17,665 bases of DNA from Roseiarcus sp050013915 (GTDB lineage Bacteria > Pseudomonadota > Alphaproteobacteria > Rhizobiales > Beijerinckiaceae): the NCBI GenBank assembly GCA_050013915.1, contig JBEKEI010000104.1, positions 1 to 17,665 of the forward strand, given 5' to 3'. The position numbers and the translations under genes were made by a program. Positions 11,944 through 17,665 of this stretch are shown here, piece by piece; position 1 is the stretch's first letter; each line of letters opens with the position of its first letter. The notes below the pieces were generated by a model that was given only the letters and a program-made list of their open reading frames with translations, had not been told where the DNA came from and did no database searches.

Positions 11944-14900
11944 ATGCATCTCGCCCGGATCGACGCGCGCTCCCTCGACGAAACGGCCGCCGCCGTCGAT
12001 CTCGAACAATCGCCCGCCGACATCGTGTTCCTCTCCTTCACCGACAGCGATCTCGCCGCGCTCGCGGCGGCCTGGGAGCGCGACGCGGAGCGGCTGCCTA
12101 GCCTGCGGCTCGCCAGCCTCGCCCAGCTGAAGCATCCCTTCTCCGTCGATCTCCATGTCGAGAAGGTCTGCGCCAAGGCGCGTTTCGTGCTGGTGCGGCT
12201 GCTCGGCGGCATGGACTACTGGCGCTACGGCGTCGAGGAGCTCGCCGCGGCGGCGCGCGCGCACGGGGTGCAGCTTGCGATCGTGCCCGGGGATCATTGC
12301 GCCGATGCAAGGCTGGACGCCGCCTCGACGGTTCCGGTCGCCGATCTCCGCCGGCTCTGGCGCTGTTTCGAGGCGGGCGGGCCGGACAATCTCTCGGCCT
12401 GCCTGCGCTTCATAGCGCAGCGGCTCGGCGCGGCCGAGCCAGCGCCCGAGCCACGCGAAGTCGCGCCGTTCGGCCGCTTCGAGGCGGCGTGCCGCGACGC
12501 CGCTCGGGGCGCGCCGCACGCGCTGATCCTGTTCTATCGCTCGATCCTGCTCGCCGCCGATACGGCGCCGATCGAGGCGCTCGCCGACGCGCTCGCCGCG
12601 CGCGGCATGGCGGTGACCAGCGTGTATGCGACCAGCCTCAAGGATCCCGCGGTCCAGGCCCCGCTCGCCCGGCTGATCGACGAGTCCCCCTGCGACGTCG
12701 TCCTCAACGCGACCGCCTTTTCCGCGCGCCTCGACGAGGCGGGCGGCGCGCTCGACGCCGCCGACGCGCCCGTGCTGCAGGTCGTGCTCGCGGGATCGAC
12801 GCAGGCGCAATGGGCGGAGGCGACGCGCGGGCTCGGCGCCGCCGATCTCGCGATGAATGTCGTGCTGCCGGAGAACGACGGGCGCATCCTCACCCGCGCG
12901 ATCTCGTTCAAGGCGCCGACGCGGCGCAGCGAAAGGCTCGAATTCACCCGCATCGCCCATGCCCCGGCGCCCGACCGCATCGCCTTCGTCGCCGATTTCG
13001 CCGGCGCCTGGGCGCACCTGCGCCGCAAGCCCGCGGCGCAGCGCCGGCTCGCCTGCGTGCTGTCCGACTATCCCGCCAAGGGCGGAAGGGTCGGCTACGC
13101 CGTCGGCCTCGACACGCCTGCGAGCGTGGCGGCAATCGCCGCGGCGCTGAACGGCGCGGGCTATGACGCCGGCGGGCTTCCCGAGCCGGCCGAACTCGTC
13201 CGGCGCCTGGCCTCGGGCGAAGCGGAACCCGTGCTGTCGCTCGCCGACTATGAAGCGGCCTTCGCGGAGCTGCCCGCGGAATTCACCGCTTCGGTGCTGG
13301 CGCGGTGGGGCGACCCTGCGACCGATCCGGCGGTCGACGCCGGCGCCTTCCGGTTCCGGATCCTGCGCGCGGGCAAGTTGATCGTCGCGGTGCAGCCCGA
13401 TCGCGGCCATGGCGGCGACCGCAAGGGCGAGTATCACGATTCCGGCCTGCCGCCGCGCCACGGCTATGCCGCCTTCTACCTCTGGCTGCGCCGCGCCGAG
13501 CGGATCGACGCGCTGATCCATTGTGGAACCCACGGCACGCTCGAATGGCTGCCCGGCAAATCCGTCGCGCTGTCCGCGTCTTGTGCGCCCGAGGCGGTGC
13601 TCGGCCCGGTTCCGGTGCTGTATCCCTTCATCGTCAACAATCCCGGCGAGGCCGCGCAGGCCAAGCGCCGGATCGGCGCGGTGACGATCTCCCATCTCAC
13701 CCCGCCGCTGGTCGCGGCCGGCGCCCATGGCGTCGCCGCCGAGCTCGAGGGGCTGTTCGACGAATATGCCCAGGCCCAGGCTCTCGATCCACGCCGCGCG
13801 CGCGCGCTCGCCGAACTCATCCTCGGCCGCGCGGGCGAAGCCGGGCTCGCGGAGGAATGCGCGGCGTCGGGCCTCGACCCGGAGGCCGCGCTCGCCCGGC
13901 TCGACGCCTGGCTCTGCGACCTCAAGGATCTGCGGATCGGCGACGGCCTCCACGTATTCGGGCGCGCGCCCGAGGCGAGTTCGCGCGCCGACAATCTCGC
14001 GATCCTGCTCGAGCGCAGCGGCGTCGACGCCGCGGCGATCGGCGCCCGGCTCGACGCCTGCGCCGACGCCGAAATGGCCGGCCTGCTCGCCGGGCTCGAC
14101 GGGCGCTTCGTCGCGCCGGGGCCGGCCGGCGCGCCCGCGCGCGGCCGGCTCGACGTGCTGCCGACCGGGCGCAACCTCTACGCCGTCGATCCGCGCGCCG
14201 TGCCGACGCGGACCGCCTGGGAGATCGGCCGCCGCACCGCCGAGGCGGTGGTCGCGCGCTATGCAAGCGATCATGGCGACTGGCCCCGCCGCATCATGCT
14301 CGACCTCTGGGGCAGCGCGACCATGCGGACGGGTGGCGACGATCTCGCCCAGGCCTTCGCGCTGCTCGGCGCCCGCCCGGTCTGGGATCACGCCTCGAAC
14401 CGGGTGAGCGGCTATGAAATCCTGCCCGTCGCGATGCTCGGGCGCCCGCGCGTCGACGTCGCGCTGCGGCTGTCCGGGCTGTTCCGCGACGTCTTTCCCG
14501 CCCAGATCGCCCTGCTGCACCGCGCGATCCAGGATGTCGCGGCGCGCGACGAGAGCCTCGACGACAATCCGCTCGTCGCCCACGCCGGCGCCGAACTCGC
14601 GCGGCTGTTCGGCGCCGCGCCGGGGCGCTACGGGATCGGGCTCGGCCGGACGCTCGCCGACGGCGGCTGGGCGGATCGCGGCGAACTCGCCGCCGCCTAT
14701 CTCGATGCGACCAGCCACGCCTATGACGGCGAAGGCGAGGGCCGCGAGGCGCGCGCCGAATTCGCCGCGACGGTGGCTTCCGCCGACGCCTTCGTCCATG
14801 CCCAGGATATCCCCGGCCAGGACGTGCTCGATGCCGACGCCTTCGCCGAGCACGAGGGCGGCTTCGCCGCCGCCGCGCAGGCGCTCGGCGCCACGCCCGA

Positions 14901-15297
14901 CCTCTATCACGCCGACACGACGCAGCCGGAGCGCAGCGTGGTGCGCCCGCTCGCCCAGGAGATCGCGCGCGCCTTGCGCGGCCGCGCGGTCAATCCGCGC
15001 TGGATCGCCGGCCAGATGCGCCATGGCTGGCGCGGCGCGGCGGAGATCGCCGAGACGCTCGACAATCTCTTCGCCTTCGCTGCGCTCACCGATTCCGCGC
15101 CGAGCCGGCATTTCGACCTGCTGTTCGACGCGACCTGCGGCGACGAGGCGGTGCGCACGTTCCTGATCGCGGCCAATCCGCCCGCCGCGCGCGGCATGGC
15201 GGAAAAATTCGAGGAAGCGCGGCGGCGCGGCTTCTGGGCGTCGCGGCGCAATTCCTCGGCTGAAATCCTCGCCGAAATGCGGAGCGCCGCCCCATGA
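11944..15297 (+). CDS. cobN: Cobaltochelatase subunit CobN
   Basis: 1117-residue large subunit of the ATP-dependent cobaltochelatase, which inserts Co2+ into hydrogenobyrinic acid a,c-diamide together with CobS and CobT; neither partner is in the window. It has the standard N-terminus (PADIVFLSFTDSDLAALAAAW) and the LLGGMDYWRYG segment. Conserved blocks include CGTHGTLEWLPGKSVALS (527-544), NNPGEAAQAKRRIGAVTISHL and a C-terminal NPRWIAGQMRHGWRGAAEI. It is shorter than the roughly 1,275 residues I recall for Pseudomonas denitrificans CobN, but both ends look intact, so the difference is probably internal. Its stop overlaps the cobG start as ATGA. BchH/ChlH-type magnesium chelatase is the nearest alternative; the B12 context rules for CobN. 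Confidence 0.96.
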   Translation: MHLARIDARSLDETAAAVDLEQSPADIVFLSFTDSDLAALAAAWERDAERLPSLRLASLAQLKHPFSVDLHVEKVCAKARFVLVRLLGGMDYWRYGVEELAAAARAHGVQLAIVPGDHCADARLDAASTVPVADLRRLWRCFEAGGPDNLSACLRFIAQRLGAAEPAPEPREVAPFGRFEAACRDAARGAPHALILFYRSILLAADTAPIEALADALAARGMAVTSVYATSLKDPAVQAPLARLIDESPCDVVLNATAFSARLDEAGGALDAADAPVLQVVLAGSTQAQWAEATRGLGAADLAMNVVLPENDGRILTRAISFKAPTRRSERLEFTRIAHAPAPDRIAFVADFAGAWAHLRRKPAAQRRLACVLSDYPAKGGRVGYAVGLDTPASVAAIAAALNGAGYDAGGLPEPAELVRRLASGEAEPVLSLADYEAAFAELPAEFTASVLARWGDPATDPAVDAGAFRFRILRAGKLIVAVQPDRGHGGDRKGEYHDSGLPPRHGYAAFYLWLRRAERIDALIHCGTHGTLEWLPGKSVALSASCAPEAVLGPVPVLYPFIVNNPGEAAQAKRRIGAVTISHLTPPLVAAGAHGVAAELEGLFDEYAQAQALDPRRARALAELILGRAGEAGLAEECAASGLDPEAALARLDAWLCDLKDLRIGDGLHVFGRAPEASSRADNLAILLERSGVDAAAIGARLDACADAEMAGLLAGLDGRFVAPGPAGAPARGRLDVLPTGRNLYAVDPRAVPTRTAWEIGRRTAEAVVARYASDHGDWPRRIMLDLWGSATMRTGGDDLAQAFALLGARPVWDHASNRVSGYEILPVAMLGRPRVDVALRLSGLFRDVFPAQIALLHRAIQDVAARDESLDDNPLVAHAGAELARLFGAAPGRYGIGLGRTLADGGWADRGELAAAYLDATSHAYDGEGEGREARAEFAATVASADAFVHAQDIPGQDVLDADAFAEHEGGFAAAAQALGATPDLYHADTTQPERSVVRPLAQEIARALRGRAVNPRWIAGQMRHGWRGAAEIAETLDNLFAFAALTDSAPSRHFDLLFDATCGDEAVRTFLIAANPPAARGMAEKFEEARRRGFWASRRNSSAEILAEMRSAAP

Positions 15298-16565
15298 GCG
15301 CGCACGCCTCTCCGAGGAAAGGCTGGTGTCCGGGCGCGCTCGCCCCGATGCCGGCGGCCGACGGGCTCATCGTGCGGGTGCGGCTGTCGGGCCGGCGGCT
15401 CGCTCCGGCGAGCGTGGCGGCGCTCGCCCGTTGCGCGGCGCAATTCGGCAATGGCGCGATCGAGCTCTCGGCGCGCGCCAATCTGCAGATGCGCGGCGTC
15501 GGCGAAGCCGCGCTGCCGGCGCTGCGGCGCCGGCTCGACGGGCTCGGCCTGCTCGACGCCAACGCCGGCGCCGAGCGCATCCGCAACATCGTGGCGAGCC
15601 CGCTCGCCGACCTCGATCCCTCGGCAGCGCTCGACGTCGCGCCGATCGTCGCCGCGCTCGAGGGGCGGCTGCGCGAGGATCGCGCGCTGCGGCGGCTGCC
15701 GGCGAAATTCGGCTTTCTCGTCGACGGCGGCGGCGTACTGCCGCTCGGCGACGTCGAGGCGGACGTCCGGATCGAGGCCTTTTCCGGCCCCGACGGGCCG
15801 CGCTGCGCCGTGCGCCCCGCCGGCGCGGGGGAGCTCGCTGGGGTCTGCACGCCGGCCGAGGCGGCCGGCGTCGCGGTCGCGCTCGCACAGGTCTGTGCGG
15901 ACGAGGCGGGCGCGGCGGAGCGGATGCGCGCGCTGATCGCGCGCCGCGGGGCCGGCGCGGTCTTTGCGGCGGCGGGTCTGGCGCCAGTGGCGGCGCCCGC
16001 GGCGCAGCGAATCGCCGTCTCCCGGAGCTATCTCGGCGTGAACGCCTTCGGCGCTGCCTTCGTGGTCGGCGCCGCCGCGCCGCTGGGCCGGATGACCGCG
16101 CGCGACCTCGCCCTGCTCGCCGCTGAGGCGCGGCGCAACGGCGCCGCCGACGTCAGGCTGACGCCCTGGCGCGCCTTGCTGGTCACCGGCCTCGACCGCG
16201 CGGGCGCCGACCGGCTCGCCGCCTCGCTCGGGACGGCAGGCTTCATCCTCGATGCCGCCGACCGCCGCCTCGGCATCGCCGCCTGCGTCGGCGCGCCCGC
16301 CTGCGCCCATGCGGCGCGCTCCGTGGCGCGCGAGGCGCTCGCCTTCGCGCCGCTGCTTCCGGCCGGGCGCGGGACGATGATTCACGTCAGCGGCTGCGCC
16401 AAGGGCTGCGCGCACGCCCGCGCCGCGCCGCTGACCCTGGTCGCGACGCCGGAGGGCTATGATCTCGTGCGCGACGGCAAGGCCGCGGACGCGCCCGCGG
16501 CGACCGGCCTGTCGCCGGAGGCGGTCGGATCGCTGCTGGCGCTCGAATTCGGCGGCGCCCGATGA
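15294..16565 (+). CDS. cobG: Precorrin-3B synthase CobG
   Basis: 423-residue monooxygenase of the nitrite/sulfite reductase fold. It uses O2 to convert precorrin-3A to precorrin-3B, the step that commits to the aerobic route. It starts with RKGWCPGALAPMPAADGLIVRVR, then ARANLQMRGV in the ferredoxin-like half-domain. The 4Fe-4S ligands are C331 and C337 (ACVGAPACAHA) and C368 and C372 (VSGCAKGCAHA), as in the sulfite reductase family. Both junctions are ATGA overlaps (cobN before, cobH after). Its presence together with CobN indicates oxygen-dependent synthesis. Confidence 0.94.
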   Translation: MSAHASPRKGWCPGALAPMPAADGLIVRVRLSGRRLAPASVAALARCAAQFGNGAIELSARANLQMRGVGEAALPALRRRLDGLGLLDANAGAERIRNIVASPLADLDPSAALDVAPIVAALEGRLREDRALRRLPAKFGFLVDGGGVLPLGDVEADVRIEAFSGPDGPRCAVRPAGAGELAGVCTPAEAAGVAVALAQVCADEAGAAERMRALIARRGAGAVFAAAGLAPVAAPAAQRIAVSRSYLGVNAFGAAFVVGAAAPLGRMTARDLALLAAEARRNGAADVRLTPWRALLVTGLDRAGADRLAASLGTAGFILDAADRRLGIAACVGAPACAHAARSVAREALAFAPLLPAGRGTMIHVSGCAKGCAHARAAPLTLVATPEGYDLVRDGKAADAPAATGLSPEAVGSLLALEFGGAR

Positions 16566-17188
16566 CGGCCGCGCCCTATATCCGCGACGGCGCGGAAATC
16601 TACCGGCAATCCTTCGCGATCATCCGCCGCGAGGCGGATCTGGCGCGCTTCTCCGGCGCCGAGGAGCGGGTCGCGGTGCGCGTCATCCACGCCTGCGGCA
16701 TGGTCGAGGCGGCCGCCGACCTCGCCTTCTCCGCGGGCGCCGCCACCGCGGCGATCGAGGCGCTGCAGCGCGGCGCGCCGATCCTGTGCGACGCGCGGAT
16801 GGTCGCCGAGGGCGTCACCCGCGCGCGCCTGCCGGCCGCCAACGAGGTGATCTGCACGCTCGGCGATCCCGGCGTCCCCGCCCTCGCCGCGCGGTTGGCG
16901 ACGACCCGCTCCGCCGCCGCGCTCGATCTCTGGCTGCCGCGGCTCGAAGGCGCCGTGGTGGCGATCGGCAACGCGCCGACCGCGCTGTTCCGGCTGCTCG
17001 AACTCCTCGCTCGCGGCGCGCCGGCGCCGGCGGCGATCGTCGGCATGCCGGTCGGCTTCGTCGGCGCCGCCGAATCCAAGGAGGCGCTGCTCGCCTCCCC
17101 CTATCGCGCGATCGCGATGCGCGGCCGCAAGGGCGGCAGCGCGATGGCGGCGGCGGCGGTCAATGCGCTCGCGAGCGCCGCGGAATGA
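16562..17188 (+). CDS. cobH: Precorrin-8X methylmutase CobH
   Basis: 208 residues. It shifts the C11 methyl group to C12, turning precorrin-8X into hydrogenobyrinic acid. The catalytic histidine is H43 in VRVIHACGMVE, the same number as in the Pseudomonas denitrificans enzyme as I recall it. GAPILCDARMVAEGV and the C-terminal VGMPVGFVGAAESKEAL and MRGRKGGSAMAAAAVNAL are family signatures. Its length is normal. The start overlaps the cobG stop (ATGA) and the stop overlaps the cobI start (ATGA). Confidence 0.96.
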   Translation: MTAAPYIRDGAEIYRQSFAIIRREADLARFSGAEERVAVRVIHACGMVEAAADLAFSAGAATAAIEALQRGAPILCDARMVAEGVTRARLPAANEVICTLGDPGVPALAARLATTRSAAALDLWLPRLEGAVVAIGNAPTALFRLLELLARGAPAPAAIVGMPVGFVGAAESKEALLASPYRAIAMRGRKGGSAMAAAAVNALASAAE

Positions 17189-17665
17189 CCGCCGCCGGCA
17201 CGGGGCGTCTCTACGGGATCGGTCTCGGGCCGGGCGATCCGGAATTGCTGACGGTGAAGGCGGTCCGGCTGATCCAGGCCGCGCCCGTCGTCGCCTATTT
17301 CGCCAAGGCGGGCCGGCGCGGCAACGCCCGGGCGATCGTCGACCGCTGGCTCGTCCCCGCCTGTCTCGAACTGCCGCTGTGCTATCCCGTCACCACCGAG
17401 ATTCCGTTCGACGACCCGCGCTATCTCGCCCGCCTCGCCGCCTTCTACCAGGAGAGCGCCGAGGCGATCGCCGCGCATCTGGCGGCCGGGCGCGACGTCG
17501 CGCTGCTGAGCGAGGGCGACCCGCTGTTCTACGGCTCGTTCATGCATCTGTTCGAGCGGCTGAAGGCGCGCTTCCCGGTGACGGTCGTGCCGGGCGTCAC
17601 CGCGCTGTCGGGCTGTCTCGCCGCAGCGCGCACGCCCGGCGCCTGGGGCGACGATGCGCTGATCT
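17185..17665 (+). CDS. cobI: Precorrin-2 C20-methyltransferase CobI, partial
   Basis: The first 160 residues are visible; the window ends inside the gene, which should be about 240 residues. It is an SAM-dependent tetrapyrrole methylase making precorrin-3A from precorrin-2. The SAM-binding GIGLGPGDPELLTVKAVRLI (11-30) is present, with LLSEGDPLFYGSFMHL (107-122) and VTVVPGVTALSG (132-143). VVAYFAKAGRRGNAR after the first motif fits CobI/CbiL better than CobJ or CobM. The ATG at 17185 overlaps the cobH stop as ATGA; no separate promoter is visible. Confidence 0.92.
   Translation, partial: MTAAGTGRLYGIGLGPGDPELLTVKAVRLIQAAPVVAYFAKAGRRGNARAIVDRWLVPACLELPLCYPVTTEIPFDDPRYLARLAAFYQESAEAIAAHLAAGRDVALLSEGDPLFYGSFMHLFERLKARFPVTVVPGVTALSGCLAAARTPGAWGDDALI

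Noticed and set aside
10732..15111. A 1459-codon open frame on the minus strand, antisense to cobW and cobN
   Set aside because: Its Arg/Gly/Glu-rich translation has no family motif. It is a by-product of G/C-ending codons in the real genes on the plus strand.

Overview
The window is very GC-rich DNA. Codons end almost always in G or C, so stop-free shadow frames are long on both strands. Gene content points to an alphaproteobacterium, most likely Hyphomicrobiales (Rhizobiales). The evidence is an aerobic, late-cobalt-insertion B12 pathway (CobG, CobN, CobH, CobI), an IalB-family periplasmic protein, and intergenic repeats resembling the GCGAAGCA-type palindromes I know from rhizobial genomes. 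The class is well supported; the order is inference.

Left part (1-5966). Positions 1-910 hold no gene I can support. They contain an AT-rich island, two diverged copies of a ~110-bp sequence, and between them a TTCCA array with a 10-bp period. Next come a pirin gene (-), a divergent YdbC-like aldo/keto reductase (+), a second aldo/keto reductase (-) convergent with the first, a 374-bp intergenic region with a ~150-bp inverted-repeat element, a chromate-transporter-family gene (chrA, +), and an IalB-like secreted protein (-). Both genes flanking the inverted-repeat element have Shine-Dalgarno sequences that can be buried in leader hairpins. The genes look like stress and redox accessory functions rather than one pathway.

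Right part (5997-17665). This is a cobalamin locus. On the minus strand cobO and cobQ overlap by TTGA. cobQ overlaps the 3' end of plus-strand cobD by 17 bp. cobD and minus-strand cobC start within one CATG. From cobC to cobO (5997-10107) there is no intergenic base. A complete cobalamin riboswitch (about 10234-10400), with a candidate promoter just upstream, controls the plus-strand operon: a 24-codon leader ORF, a DUF1636 gene, cobW, cobN, cobG, cobH and cobI (cut by the window end). Almost every junction in this operon is an ATGA overlap or a gap of a few bases.

How the genes work together. CobI methylates precorrin-2 at C20, CobG makes precorrin-3B, CobH makes hydrogenobyrinate, and CobN is the large subunit of the cobaltochelatase. 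CobW and the Cys-rich DUF1636 protein probably serve cobalt handling. CobO adenosylates, CobQ amidates to cobyric acid, CobC makes aminopropanol phosphate, and CobD attaches it. CobJ, CobM, CobF, CobK, CobL, CobB, CobS, CobT and the nucleotide-loop genes are not visible and should lie to the right or elsewhere.

Most interesting to check: the 24-codon leader ORF with a perfect Shine-Dalgarno between riboswitch and operon, the SD-burying hairpins of chrA and the second reductase, the inverted-repeat element, and the helically phased TTCCA array.
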